DNA from: Phycisphaerales bacterium
Lineage (GTDB): Bacteria > Planctomycetota > Phycisphaerae > Phycisphaerales > UBA1924
Direction: 5' to 3'
Assembly: GCA_023382935.1 (NCBI GenBank)
Contig: JAHDXL010000006.1
Coordinates: forward strand, 186,001-250,000
DNA length: 64,000 nt
The translations under genes were made by a program, and so were the position numbers. The notes below the pieces were generated by a model. It saw only the letters and a list, made by a program, of their open reading frames with translations. It made no database searches and was not told where the DNA came from. Below are positions 19,367-28,361 of the stretch, piece after piece (positions within the stretch are counted from its first letter, which is position 1; every line of letters starts with the position of its first letter).

Positions 19367-19377
19367 GGCGTCTCCGT

Positions 19378-21270
19378 TCAGCCCTTTGTGTCCATCATCT
19401 CACGCACCTCGTTCACGATGCTGTCCACGCGGAACGAGCGCCCGCGCACATGGTTGATCCCCCGCGCGTCGATCAGGAAGCGCGAGCGAATGATCAGTCG
19501 CAACTGCCCCAGGTTATTCTCCGGGATGACGACCTTCCCGAAGCGGCGCAGCACCTGCTCCAGGTTGCTCGGCATGGGGTTGAGATAGCGCAGGTGCGCC
19601 GTGCTTACACTCAGGCCCGCTTCTCGCAGCCGGTCCCCTGCCGTCGCGATCGCCCCGAACGTCGAGCCCCAGCCCAGGATCAGCACGTCACCCGACTCCG
19701 GTCCGCGCACCTCCAGCGGCGGTATCGTCGCGGCCGCCCGGTCGATCTTCTCCTGCCGCAGTTTGACCATCGCCTCGTGATTGGCCGGGTCATACGACAC
19801 GTTCCCGGTCAGGTGCTGCTTCTCGAGGCTTCCGATGCGGTGCTCGAGCCCGGGCGTTCCCGGCAGCGCCCACGGGCGCGCCAGCGTCCGTTCGTCACGC
19901 GCGTAGGGCTGATACACCCCGTTGACCCTGGCCTCCGGCCCGGGATGCGACACCGGGATCTCCGCGATCGACTCCAGCGAGGGGATCTTCCACGGCTCGG
20001 CCCCGTTGGCAATATATCCGTCTGAGAGCACGATCACCGGCGTCATGTGCCTGATTGCCAGCCGTGCCGCCTCGATCGTCATGTCGAAGCAGTCCGAAGG
20101 TGTCGCCGGCGCCACCACGATGCACGGACACTCGCCCGGCCGTCCGAACAGCGCCTGCAGCAGGTCGGCCTGCTCAGTCTTGGTTGGCATGCCCGTCGAA
20201 GGCCCGGCCCTCTGCACGTCAAACACCAGCAGCGGGAGTTCGTAAATCACCGCCAAGCCCAGGCCTTCGCTCTTGAGCGCCAGACCCGGTCCCGACGTGG
20301 CCGTCACGCCCAGTTGACCGGCGTAACTGGCACCAATGGCCGCGCACATTGCGGCAATCTCGTCCTCGGCCTGAAAAGTCCTCACGCCCAAGTGCTTGAG
20401 CCGCGCCAGCCCGTGCAGGATCTCCGACGCCGGCGTGATCGGATAGCCCGCGAACACCACGTCTTTGTTCGCCTTGGCCGCCACCGTCGCCAGCGCCAGC
20501 ACGATGGCGTGGTTGCCGCTGATGCGCCGGTATGTCCCCGGCCTGGTCGGGGCGGGCGCCACCTCGTAGCGCGTCGGGAACAACTCGGCTGTTTCGCCGA
20601 AGTAGTAGCCCGCCTTGAGCACCATCGCGTTGGCCGCCGCCACTTCTGGCCGCTTCTTCGAGCCGCCGTAGTAGGCATCAAACCGCTCGAGGGTGGTGTC
20701 GATCGGCCTCTGGTACAGCCAGTACGCGATGCCCAGCGCGAACATGTTCCGGCAACGGTCCATGTCCTTGGTGCCGATATTGATCCCCGCCAGCGCTTCG
20801 CGCGTCAGGCGGCTCATGGGCACGCGAAAAATCTGGTACTTGGCGTTCAGCGTCTCGTCCGCGAGCGGGTTGTATCCGGCCGGATACCCGCACTTGCCCA
20901 GGTTTACTGGCGTGAACTCGTCGGAGTCGGCGATGATGATGCCGCCCTCCTCCACGTCGTGCAGGTTCACCTTGAGCGCCGCCGGGTTCATCGCCAGCAG
21001 CACATTGACCATGTCGCCCGGCGTGTGGATGTCAGTGCTGGAGAACTGCAGTTGAAAGCCCGAGACGCCAAAGGTGGTCCCGCGCGGCGCGCGGATTTCC
21101 GCTGGAAAGTCGGGAAAGGTCGCAATGTCATTGCCCACGATCGCCGACGTGGAAGCAAACTCGCCGCCGGCGAACTGCATCCCGTCGCCCGAATCGCCCG
21201 CAAAGCGAATGACCACCGCGCCCACCGGCATGGCCGGCTTCGCCCCCGTTCCCGTCATCGTCTGACTCAT
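19378..21270 (-). CDS. korA: 2-oxoacid:ferredoxin oxidoreductase subunit alpha, gamma-alpha fusion (KorA-like)
   Basis: 630 residues. The N-terminal ~190 residues form the gamma domain (VIRFAGDSGDGMQFAGG, APRGTTFGVSGFQ). They are fused to the alpha pyrimidine-binding domain (FAGYPITPASEILH, FQAEDEIAAMCAAIGASYAG, TATSGPGLALKSEGLG, QRAGPSTGMPTKTEQ) and a C-terminal transketolase-like domain (ILGWGSTFGA, VVIPENNLGQL). The ATG at 21270 is preceded by GGAG; a start 30 nt upstream is less likely. It is first in a two-gene operon with korB. No ferredoxin subunit gene is adjacent, so a separate ferredoxin is needed. Confidence 0.93.
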   Translation of the reverse strand: MSQTMTGTGAKPAMPVGAVVIRFAGDSGDGMQFAGGEFASTSAIVGNDIATFPDFPAEIRAPRGTTFGVSGFQLQFSSTDIHTPGDMVNVLLAMNPAALKVNLHDVEEGGIIIADSDEFTPVNLGKCGYPAGYNPLADETLNAKYQIFRVPMSRLTREALAGINIGTKDMDRCRNMFALGIAYWLYQRPIDTTLERFDAYYGGSKKRPEVAAANAMVLKAGYYFGETAELFPTRYEVAPAPTRPGTYRRISGNHAIVLALATVAAKANKDVVFAGYPITPASEILHGLARLKHLGVRTFQAEDEIAAMCAAIGASYAGQLGVTATSGPGLALKSEGLGLAVIYELPLLVFDVQRAGPSTGMPTKTEQADLLQALFGRPGECPCIVVAPATPSDCFDMTIEAARLAIRHMTPVIVLSDGYIANGAEPWKIPSLESIAEIPVSHPGPEARVNGVYQPYARDERTLARPWALPGTPGLEHRIGSLEKQHLTGNVSYDPANHEAMVKLRQEKIDRAAATIPPLEVRGPESGDVLILGWGSTFGAIATAGDRLREAGLSVSTAHLRYLNPMPSNLEQVLRRFGKVVIPENNLGQLRLIIRSRFLIDARGINHVRGRSFRVDSIVNEVREMMDTKG

Positions 21271-21455
21271 GCCGCCCGCTCCCCGAGAAATGAGGAACAC
21301 CGCAGCCGCGCCGGCTGCGGACCGTCGTCAGTCTACCGCGTCATCCCCCGGCGTCCATCCTCCGGCAGCGCGATGCCCAAAAAGACAGGCGTCGGCCCAC
21401 GCCGCCGCCTGCTGCTCCATCAACCGCCCGCACGCCGCCCGACCGGCATGCCCGA

Positions 21456-23069
21456 TCATGGGCACCCGGCACTGAAGGCCTGCAGGAAGGCCTGCACGTC
21501 GAAGAAGTCGAACGTCCCCTCGCCCGTCAAGTCGGCGATCGGATCGTGCGTCGAAAAGGCCTGCAAGAACGCCTGCACGTCGAAGAAGTCCAGCACCCCG
21601 TCGCCGTTCAGGTCGGGCAGGCATGGGCTTTCGCCCCCGCCCAGCGTCCCGTCGGCGTTCACGCGCTGGGCGTACACGTCGTTGTCGCCGCTGCGCGTGT
21701 CGGCCCACGAGGAGATCAGCGCCCCGCCCGGCGCGGCGGCCAGCGCGATCCGCCCCTTCTGGCTGTTCGCTGTCGAGACCGAGATGGCCCCGTCCTCATC
21801 GATGTACCCGCCACTGCTGTCCACCCGCATCAACTTCAGGATGCCGTTGAAATTGCCTACGCTCGAGTTGGGCTGCAGATCGCTGATCGCCGCCGCCCCG
21901 CCCGCCATCGACACGGCCCGTGGCGGTCCGTTCCACTGGTTGTTGTACGGCAGCAGCACCACGCCCGAGTTGGTCAGCATCCGCGCGCCGGTCGTGCCGT
22001 CAAAACGCTGAACGTTCAGCCCCTGGATATTCTGCACGCCGTCGGTGTTGCGGAAGAACATCATGATGTCTCCGCTCGGGTCAAACGCGATCGCCGGGTC
22101 CAGTTGCTGCCGGGCGGCTTCGTTCGAGGCAAACACGCCGTTGGGCGTGAACATCACAGCACCCGCAGGGCTGATGCGCTGCACATAGCAGTCAAAGTCC
22201 CCGTCTCGCGTGTCGTGCCACGCAACCGCCGCGCCGCCAGCCGCATCGACGATCAGCCGCGGCCGGTGCGCAATCGGCACCACCGTCGCGTTGTTGACGA
22301 TCACCGGTGTGGCGCCCCACAGTGGCGCCCCGTTGGCATCGAACTTCTGTGCATGCACATGGCGCGGGCTGAGGAACGTGGCCGTGTTCCGCACCCACGA
22401 AGCGACGAACTGTCCGCCGCTCGTCGGTTCGACCTCCACGAACGCGGGCTCTTCGGACCCTGCCGAATAGATCGCCACGCCCCCGGCTGCCAGTTGCGGC
22501 ACGCCCGCCGCGTTGAGGCGCTGCATGTACAGACCAGGCGACACGTCAAAGCGGGGCCACACCACCACATAATCGCCTGTCGTCAGTTGGATGATCCGCG
22601 GGTCGGCTTCGAACTCGGCGTTGTTGGAGATCGCGACGCCGTTCGCGCCCCAGAGCATCGTGCCGTTGGGTGCGATCAGGTAGGCGTACACATCGAGGTC
22701 GCCTCCGGCGCGTATGTCGGTGAACGCCAGCATGCAGTTACCGTTCGCATCGACGCGCAGGTCCCAGTCCACCGTCGACGTGTTCTGCGGGTGCGCGCTG
22801 ACCAGCAGCCCGCCCGAGCCGAACGTCTGGTTCCCGTCTGCGTCCAACCGCTCCACCCGCACCTGGATTCCGCCCGGCTGGAAGTCAAACCACCCGTGCC
22901 ACGATGAGCCGTCCGAAGATACGGCCAGTTTGGACACATCCTGCGAACCGGCGCTGGTGACCACCGGTGTGTTAACGCTGGCGTCACTCGTCCACTGTGC
23001 AAAGGCCAAGCCCGCAAGCCCGGCCACCGATGCCAAGGCCCCAACCCGAACCGCGTTCCTCCGCTTCAT
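21456..23069 (-). CDS. Secreted repeat protein with GC-type dockerin tail
   Basis: 537 residues. It has a Sec signal (MKRRNAVRVGALASVAGLAGLAFAQ) and a beta-rich body with recurring short units: LDADGN and LNAAGV, then FDANGA, with AWHDTRDGDFD and SWADTRSGDND. These look like propeller or reporting-type repeats with Asp-rich loops. The end holds two Asp/Asn-rich calcium-loop units (PDLNGDGVLDFFDVQAFLQA, then ADLTGEGTFDFFDVQAFLQA) and closes with SAGCP. Known: the paired DFFDVQAFL/GCP end is the GC-type dockerin of Phycisphaerae, thought to be a surface-sorting tail. Body function unknown. Confidence 0.8.
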   Translation of the reverse strand: MKRRNAVRVGALASVAGLAGLAFAQWTSDASVNTPVVTSAGSQDVSKLAVSSDGSSWHGWFDFQPGGIQVRVERLDADGNQTFGSGGLLVSAHPQNTSTVDWDLRVDANGNCMLAFTDIRAGGDLDVYAYLIAPNGTMLWGANGVAISNNAEFEADPRIIQLTTGDYVVVWPRFDVSPGLYMQRLNAAGVPQLAAGGVAIYSAGSEEPAFVEVEPTSGGQFVASWVRNTATFLSPRHVHAQKFDANGAPLWGATPVIVNNATVVPIAHRPRLIVDAAGGAAVAWHDTRDGDFDCYVQRISPAGAVMFTPNGVFASNEAARQQLDPAIAFDPSGDIMMFFRNTDGVQNIQGLNVQRFDGTTGARMLTNSGVVLLPYNNQWNGPPRAVSMAGGAAAISDLQPNSSVGNFNGILKLMRVDSSGGYIDEDGAISVSTANSQKGRIALAAAPGGALISSWADTRSGDNDVYAQRVNADGTLGGGESPCLPDLNGDGVLDFFDVQAFLQAFSTHDPIADLTGEGTFDFFDVQAFLQAFSAGCP

Positions 23070-23386
23070 CTCGAGTCTCCTTCCCGCGCGATGGCGAATC
23101 GCCAGCATACCGCGCCCCCGAGCCGAACGTCCATCGTCATTCTCATCTCCCCGTCAGCCCAGTCACCTTGCGGTCGCTCGTTCCGATAACTTCACGTCGC
23201 GCGTCGCGGAACGCTTCAGTTCGGAGGATATTCGTCGATGCATCTTGACGTCCCCGTGGACGAGGCGCACACCCGGGCATTTTGGTAGTGCTTGGGCGAT
23301 TCGGTGGTATCGCGTCTGACAGCACGGTTGTCTCGGGGGGCGCGATTCTGCCCGCCCCAGCGTGTCTTGAAAGAGGGAGGTCTGTC
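23070..23386. other. 317-nt divergent intergenic region
   Basis: Between a minus-strand and a plus-strand secreted-protein gene. It contains a 13-nt palindrome near the minus-strand start and a 16-codon open frame at 23238-23288 behind GGAGG (see rejected list). No RNA gene was recognised. Promoters for both genes must lie here. Confidence 0.5.
23092..23104. promoter_or_regulatory. Palindrome TGGCGAATCGCCA, candidate operator
   Basis: A perfect 6+1+6 inverted repeat, 23-35 nt upstream of the ATG of the minus-strand dockerin protein. Symmetry is seen; regulatory role is a guess. Confidence 0.3.
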
Positions 23387-24253
23387 GTGGAACTCGCCAT
23401 CACCACTTCGCTACTCACCGCGACCCTCGCCGGCATCACTTCGGCCCAGATCTACGGCTTCAAGTCCAACGCACCGGCCGGCGTGCAGCCGTCCTCCGCC
23501 CCGGCTGTGCTCTTCTCCTTCAACGAGAACGGCTCGGGCTTCACCTCCATCGGCACCATCTCGCTCGTCACCGGCGGGCAGATCGACGCCGATGGCTTGG
23601 CCCTCTCACTGAACCACGGGCTGATGGCCTTCTGGGTCACGGCCAACGGCTCGACCCTGATGAACCTGAACTCCTCCACGGCCGTGGGCACCACCGTCGG
23701 GAGTATGCTCGGCGGGCGCGACGTGCGCGGCGCCGCCTTCGACATGAGCGATCGGATGTGGGCTGTCGACGCGGCCTCCAACGAACTCATCCGCATCGAC
23801 CCTCTGACCGGCAATATCATCGGCGGACCGCTCAGCGTGCATACCGGTACCGGCGCGCTCGATATCTCCAACGGCGCTGATTTGGCTCTTCACGCCTCGG
23901 GCGCCATGTACCTTGTGATGGACCACTCCTTCTACACAATCGACGTGGCCATCGGATTGGCCACCCTGCTCGGGAGCGACTCCACCGTCAGCCCGCACGT
24001 CAACTTTCTGCCCGGCGCCGCGTTCTCGATGAACGCTCCCGCAGACCGCCTCTTTGCCTATGAGGCCAACGGCAGCGACGACCTCTTCTACTACGACCTC
24101 AACGTCGGGTTCAACCCCAACACACTGCTGGTCAACATCATCTCGTCGTTCAACTCCGGGCGCGGCGACCTGGCTTGGCTCATGATTCCCGCGCCCGCCG
24201 GCAGCACGCTGCTCGGGCTGGCGGGCGTCGCACTGTTGCGCCGGCGCCGCTGA
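23387..24253 (+). CDS. Secreted beta-propeller-like protein with PEP-CTERM-like tail
   Basis: 288 residues from a GTG preceded by AGAGGGAGG at good spacing; the open frame extends upstream but without ribosome-binding signals. Signal peptide: ELAITTSLLTATLAGITSAQ. The body contains propeller-like turns (SDRMWAVDAASNELIRIDPL, TGNIIGGPL, YTIDVAIGLATLLG). The C-terminus IPAPAGSTLLGLAGVALLRRRR is the PEP-CTERM-type arrangement with PAPA in place of PEP. Function unknown; likely surface sorted by an exosortase-type system. Confidence 0.78.
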   Translation: MELAITTSLLTATLAGITSAQIYGFKSNAPAGVQPSSAPAVLFSFNENGSGFTSIGTISLVTGGQIDADGLALSLNHGLMAFWVTANGSTLMNLNSSTAVGTTVGSMLGGRDVRGAAFDMSDRMWAVDAASNELIRIDPLTGNIIGGPLSVHTGTGALDISNGADLALHASGAMYLVMDHSFYTIDVAIGLATLLGSDSTVSPHVNFLPGAAFSMNAPADRLFAYEANGSDDLFYYDLNVGFNPNTLLVNIISSFNSGRGDLAWLMIPAPAGSTLLGLAGVALLRRRR

Positions 24254-24270
24254 GAAGCATCATCCCACCA

Positions 24271-24302
24271 GACGCGAGGGCCTCTGGCGTCCGCGCGTTT
24301 TT
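24271..24302 (+). terminator. Possible terminator after the PEP-CTERM-like gene
   Basis: GACGC...GCGTC with an inner AG/CT pair is followed by CGCGCG and five T residues. It lies between two convergent genes. Confidence 0.4.
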
Positions 24303-24310
24303 CATGCGCC

Positions 24311-25834
24311 TCACGGACACCCCGCGCTCATCGCGGTGAGAAACGCCTGTACGTCGAAGAAGTCAAACGCCCCCTCGCCCGTCAGGTCCGCGCGCGCCTC
24401 CTGGCCCGCGAACGCGCTCAGGAACGCCTGCACATCGAAAAAGTCCAGCGTCCCAAGCGGCGTCGCAAAGTCCGCATCATTGCAGCCCACCACAGTGCCC
24501 GTCACACGCACGCTCACCACGGGATAGTCCGGGTCGTCCGATTGCACGCGGATCTCGGCCTGGAAAGCCCCGCCGCCCGGGTTGGTCGCCAGATCGGCGA
24601 CGAAGCCGTGAGCGTTCGCTGCTCCCCCGGCCGCATCGCTGAAGGGTCCTGCATCGATCGCGATCCCAGCGTCGCCCTCAAGCGTGTAGTGCAACAGCGC
24701 GATCCCGCCCTCGCCCCACCTGGCGACGTCACCGGCGTTCCCTACCGCGATCGAGCCTGACGCCAGTGATCCGAACGGCACATCGCCCAGATCGATGATT
24801 TCGCTGGCCCCGACCTGCGCCGGGACCACCAGGTCCAGAAACACCGGCAGGTGTCCCCCGCTCGATGCCATCGTCACCAGCGCCTGCGCGATCGCCGGCC
24901 CCACCATCGCGTTGCCCTCGATCCTCAGCGCCAAGTCAAAAGTCGTGCCATCGTTGCCCCACGCGCGGTAACTGTGGTTGGGATCGTTCCACGTCGTCGT
25001 GGAGTACGGCACTCCGAACTGCCCGACGTACTCAAGCCCCACGCCATCGCCAAGCGACGCATCGATTAGGATCTGGTCGTGCCGGTCATCCATGCCCCCG
25101 GCCCCGACCGGATCCTGTGTGTGCACGAAGCGGAACGCGCTGTTGTTGTTCCAACTCCCCGGCGTGCCGATGGGGTCGAGAAAGCGCCCGTTGTTGTTCG
25201 TCTGCGAGGCGACCAGTTTCTGGTAGGCCGCCTGATTCGACGACTGGATGTTGAAATCACCGGCGATGACGATGTGGATCGCAGGATCGAGCGTCTCCGC
25301 ATTCTCGCGGATGCGCGTCGCCTCGATCAGCCGGCGCTGCTGGTCCGAACTGGCCGAGCCGGCCTTCATATGCACGCTGTAGATCGCCAGTTGCGTGGAC
25401 AGATCGGCGTATCCCACCAGCCGCAGGTCATAGCGGCGCACGTCGCGCGGGGCCCCGGTCGTCCCCGGGTCTGCGGGCAGCGTGTGCAGCCCGGCAAACA
25501 AGACCTTGCTGCTGCGATAGAAGAGCGCGCTGTCGCTGTCAGGCCCGTCCAGGAACGGGCCGGCCACCCAGTCGCCCGGGCCGCCAGGCGCCGTGTTGAG
25601 CGCACCGAGCAGTGCGTCCACGCCCACCTGCGAAACCATCTCCTGCACCACCAGCACGTCGGGGCTCATCGAGCGCCCCTCGAACGATCCGTAAATCGAC
25701 GTCTGGAGTTCAGCGGTGCGCCCGCCCGAATAACTCGTGATGTTCCACGCCGCCAGGCGCAGTCCGTCCCCGCCCCACGCCGCGCCGGCAAGCATCAGGA
25801 TACCCGTCGCCGCCGCGTGGCTTGTCACACGCAT
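24311..25834 (-). CDS. Secreted endonuclease/exonuclease/phosphatase-family protein with GC-type dockerin
   Basis: 507 residues from the ATG at 25834 (signal: MRVTSHAAATGILMLAGAAWG). Residues ~20-300 form an EEP domain: LAAWNITSY near the start, VLVVQE, the Y-x-V-H string YSVHMKAG, IAGDFNIQ (the GDxN metal site) and DDRHDQILI, with a final SSGGHLPVFLDL matching the catalytic SDH region in position. A beta domain follows (VGASEIIDLGDVPFGSLASG, of the type used for choice-of-anchor/ASPM-like domains). The tail has two DFFDVQAFL units and MSAGCP. Inference: an extracellular phosphodiesterase or nuclease tethered by its dockerin. Confidence 0.82.
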   Translation of the reverse strand: MRVTSHAAATGILMLAGAAWGGDGLRLAAWNITSYSGGRTAELQTSIYGSFEGRSMSPDVLVVQEMVSQVGVDALLGALNTAPGGPGDWVAGPFLDGPDSDSALFYRSSKVLFAGLHTLPADPGTTGAPRDVRRYDLRLVGYADLSTQLAIYSVHMKAGSASSDQQRRLIEATRIRENAETLDPAIHIVIAGDFNIQSSNQAAYQKLVASQTNNNGRFLDPIGTPGSWNNNSAFRFVHTQDPVGAGGMDDRHDQILIDASLGDGVGLEYVGQFGVPYSTTTWNDPNHSYRAWGNDGTTFDLALRIEGNAMVGPAIAQALVTMASSGGHLPVFLDLVVPAQVGASEIIDLGDVPFGSLASGSIAVGNAGDVARWGEGGIALLHYTLEGDAGIAIDAGPFSDAAGGAANAHGFVADLATNPGGGAFQAEIRVQSDDPDYPVVSVRVTGTVVGCNDADFATPLGTLDFFDVQAFLSAFAGQEARADLTGEGAFDFFDVQAFLTAMSAGCP

Positions 25835-25883
25835 CAATCCCGTCACTGGCTTCTCCCGTCTTCTCTTGGTCCGACCGCCGCGA

Positions 25884-27338
25884 TTACGGACACCCGTTTG
25901 CAAATGCCTGCAGGAAGGCCTGCACGTCGAAGAAGTCATACGCCCCGTCGTGATTGAAGTCTCCCGAGGGCTGCTGCGACGAGAACGCCTGCAGGAAGGC
26001 CTGCACGTCGAAGAAGTCGAGCACCCCGTCGCCCGTCAGGTCGGGCGCACACGCCGGCGGAATCGCGAAGAACACCCGGATGCACACGTCACCTGAATAC
26101 CCGGTCACCAAGTCATCGTACCCGTCGCCGTTGATGTCGCCGAACGCCAGCGTGTTGCCGACCTGGGGCGCGTCGAACGTCCAATCGGGGTTGGTCGAGA
26201 TCACGCCGGCGTTGTTCAGATAGATGTAGCACTTGCCGGTGGAGAAGTGAATCTCAGCCAGGTCGAGGTCGCCGTCGCTGTCCACGTCGTGCGAGCGCAT
26301 CTCCTGCGCCCCGCTGAGCGGGTCGGTGTTCTCCCACACCTGAACGAAGACGCCCGCGTTCTGCCCGTACGCGCGCGAGGGGTCGCCTCCGAATGCCACG
26401 TCGAGCCATCCGTTGCCGTCGAAGTCTCCTACGGCCGCGCCCTTGTCGGCGTCGTTGTGCCCGACCGTCCACCCCGGCAGACTGGCCAGCGTTCCGGCGT
26501 TGTTGTAGTAGATGCCGCTGGCGAAGTTGACCCACTTGCCGATGGCCACATCGATCCATCCGTCATTGTTGAAGTCGCCTGTGGCGACACCGTTCTGCAC
26601 CGCCAGATCGCCTGATTGCCATGCCGGCGCACTGGTGAAAACGCCGGCATTGTTGCGGAACAGAAAGTTCGGCTTGTACGGGTCGGGCGACACGCCCTGG
26701 TTGCTGGTGATCAGGTCCAGATCGCCGTCGTTGTCGATGTCGGCCAGTCCACCCGCGGTGCCCCACACCGCCGGTCCGGCAGCCACCCATCCCGCGCTGG
26801 TCGCCGGCCCGCCCGCCGATCCGTAGTAGACCCGCGCCGATTGCGTCGTCACGTTTCCGTGGATCGTCACCACGTCGAGATGCCCGTCGCTGTTGATGTC
26901 GCCGATCTGGACGTCGCCGGTGTGCACCTGCTCGACGGAGATCCACGAGGGCGTGGTCTCGATGCCCGAGCCGGTGTTGTAGAAGATCATGTCGTGCCAG
27001 TCGGTGTAGGGCGGGAAACTCGAACTGTTGTAGCACACCGCGACCACGTCGTTCCGTCCGTCGCCGTTCATGTCTGCCACCGCCACGCCGGCGATCTGCC
27101 GACGCAGGTTGACGACCTGATCGGGCGCCGTACCAAACGGCACACCCGTCCCGCGCGTCCAGCCCGTGTTATCGGTCGCCACAGGCTCGATGCTGGCTTG
27201 CCGAAGCCCATCCTCGGAAATCTCAACCCGAGTCTGTGCCAGCGAGCCCGACGCCAGCCCGGCCATTGTCGCCACCACCGCGACTTGCCCGCACAATATC
27301 TGGGGGAAAATCACCTCGAACAGGTTTGAGTTCAGCAT
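25884..27338 (-). CDS. Secreted FG-GAP/VCBS repeat protein with GC-type dockerin
   Basis: 484 residues. The ATG at 27338 has AAGGAGAGAG upstream; a much longer open frame upstream lacks a signal peptide. Signal region MLNSNLFEVIFP...ASGSLAQ. The body has at least seven FG-GAP/VCBS calcium-loop repeats (ADMNGDGRNDVV, GDINSDGHLDVV, ADIDNDGDLDLI, GDFNNDGWIDVA, GDFDGNGWLDVA, HDVDSDGDLDLAE, GDINGDGYDDLV), giving a beta-propeller. The C-terminus has two dockerin units (LTGDGVLDFFDVQAFLQAFS and FNHDGAYDFFDVQAFLQAFA) and ends GCP. Probably a surface adhesive or glycan-binding propeller. Confidence 0.87.
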   Translation of the reverse strand: MLNSNLFEVIFPQILCGQVAVVATMAGLASGSLAQTRVEISEDGLRQASIEPVATDNTGWTRGTGVPFGTAPDQVVNLRRQIAGVAVADMNGDGRNDVVAVCYNSSSFPPYTDWHDMIFYNTGSGIETTPSWISVEQVHTGDVQIGDINSDGHLDVVTIHGNVTTQSARVYYGSAGGPATSAGWVAAGPAVWGTAGGLADIDNDGDLDLITSNQGVSPDPYKPNFLFRNNAGVFTSAPAWQSGDLAVQNGVATGDFNNDGWIDVAIGKWVNFASGIYYNNAGTLASLPGWTVGHNDADKGAAVGDFDGNGWLDVAFGGDPSRAYGQNAGVFVQVWENTDPLSGAQEMRSHDVDSDGDLDLAEIHFSTGKCYIYLNNAGVISTNPDWTFDAPQVGNTLAFGDINGDGYDDLVTGYSGDVCIRVFFAIPPACAPDLTGDGVLDFFDVQAFLQAFSSQQPSGDFNHDGAYDFFDVQAFLQAFANGCP

Positions 27339-27499
27339 GGCTCTCTCCTTCCGCCCCGGTCCCCCCGGGGGACACCCAACGATGCTATCGAACTGGGGCC
27401 TTCGATGCGAGCCGGATTCCTCACCTCCCGGTGCGGCGAGCCGCTGCCCGCACGCCCCCGAGGCCCCCTGTTCGCAGGCCGATCGAGTACCATGCGCGT

Positions 27500-28324
27500 A
27501 TGAACGTCGCCGACCTCTTGCGCGTGCGTCCGGGATCACCCGTGGACCTCCGCTCGATCGACGCCTCGGGAACGCCGGGGCTGGAAGGTCCGCGGGAACA
27601 GGAAAAGGCCGCCGCCGCGACGCTGCACCAGCAGAACTGCGACGCCATGCAATCGCTCCAGTACCTGCTCTGGGCCGAGCGCAGGCAGGCGCTGCTGGTC
27701 GTGCTGCAGGGCATGGACACGGCCGGGAAGGACGGTACCATCCGCAACGTCTACGGCGTGCTCAATCCGCAAGGCGTGCGCGTCACCGCGTTCACACAGC
27801 CGACCGAGCGCGAACTGGCCCACGACTTCCTCTGGCGCGTGCATCGCGCCACCCCGGCGCACGGGCAGATCGTCATCTTCAACCGCTCACATTATGAAGA
27901 CGTTACCGTGGTGCGCGTGCAGAACCTGGCGCCGAAGGAAGTCTGGTCGAAGCGCTACGAACACATCAACGCCTTCGAAAGACTGCTCGTCGACAGCGGC
28001 ACCTCCATCATCAAGATCTTCCTGCACATCGACCGCGACGAGCAGAAGCAGCGCATCGAGTCACGCCTGAGCGATCCGACGAAATCCTGGAAGTTCGCCG
28101 CCTCCGACATTTCCGAGCGCAAACACTGGGACGACTACACCGACGCCTACAACGACGCAATCTCGAAGTGCTCGACCGCTCACGCGCCGTGGTTTGTCGT
28201 GCCGGCCAACCGCAAGTGGTACCGCAACTGGGCCATCTCCACCATCACGCGCCACACGCTCGAAAAGATGAACCCGCGCACGCCCGCCGCCAAGTTTGAG
28301 GCCGGCTCGATCAAGGTGGATTGA
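27500..28324 (+). CDS. ppk2: Polyphosphate kinase 2 family protein
   Basis: 274 residues from the ATG at 27500. The PPK2 core is clear: Walker A GMDTAGKDGT, then IRNVYGVLNPQGVRV, the lid/Walker B FNRSHYEDV, and HIDRDEQKQRIESRL with WKFAASDISERKHWDDY. Known: PPK2 enzymes transfer phosphate between polyphosphate and nucleoside mono- or diphosphates. Subclass not resolvable by eye. It is divergent from the FG-GAP gene and convergent with the EVE gene. Confidence 0.92.
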   Translation: MNVADLLRVRPGSPVDLRSIDASGTPGLEGPREQEKAAAATLHQQNCDAMQSLQYLLWAERRQALLVVLQGMDTAGKDGTIRNVYGVLNPQGVRVTAFTQPTERELAHDFLWRVHRATPAHGQIVIFNRSHYEDVTVVRVQNLAPKEVWSKRYEHINAFERLLVDSGTSIIKIFLHIDRDEQKQRIESRLSDPTKSWKFAASDISERKHWDDYTDAYNDAISKCSTAHAPWFVVPANRKWYRNWAISTITRHTLEKMNPRTPAAKFEAGSIKVD

Positions 28325-28361
28325 TCGAGTTTTCCGCGCTCTCCGCGTACGCATGCGGACC

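Noticed and set aside
20047-22907. Long plus-strand frames opposite korA and the dockerin gene
   Set aside because: Low-complexity Arg/His/Pro translation with no motifs; the minus-strand genes are clear.
23238-23288. 16-codon open frame behind GGAGG in the divergent gap
   Set aside because: Has a good ribosome-binding site but no attenuator structure, no low-complexity regulatory codons and no similarity; too short to support.
27339-27539. 67-residue N-terminal extension of the FG-GAP protein
   Set aside because: No signal peptide; the ATG at 27338 has AAGGAG and a signal sequence.
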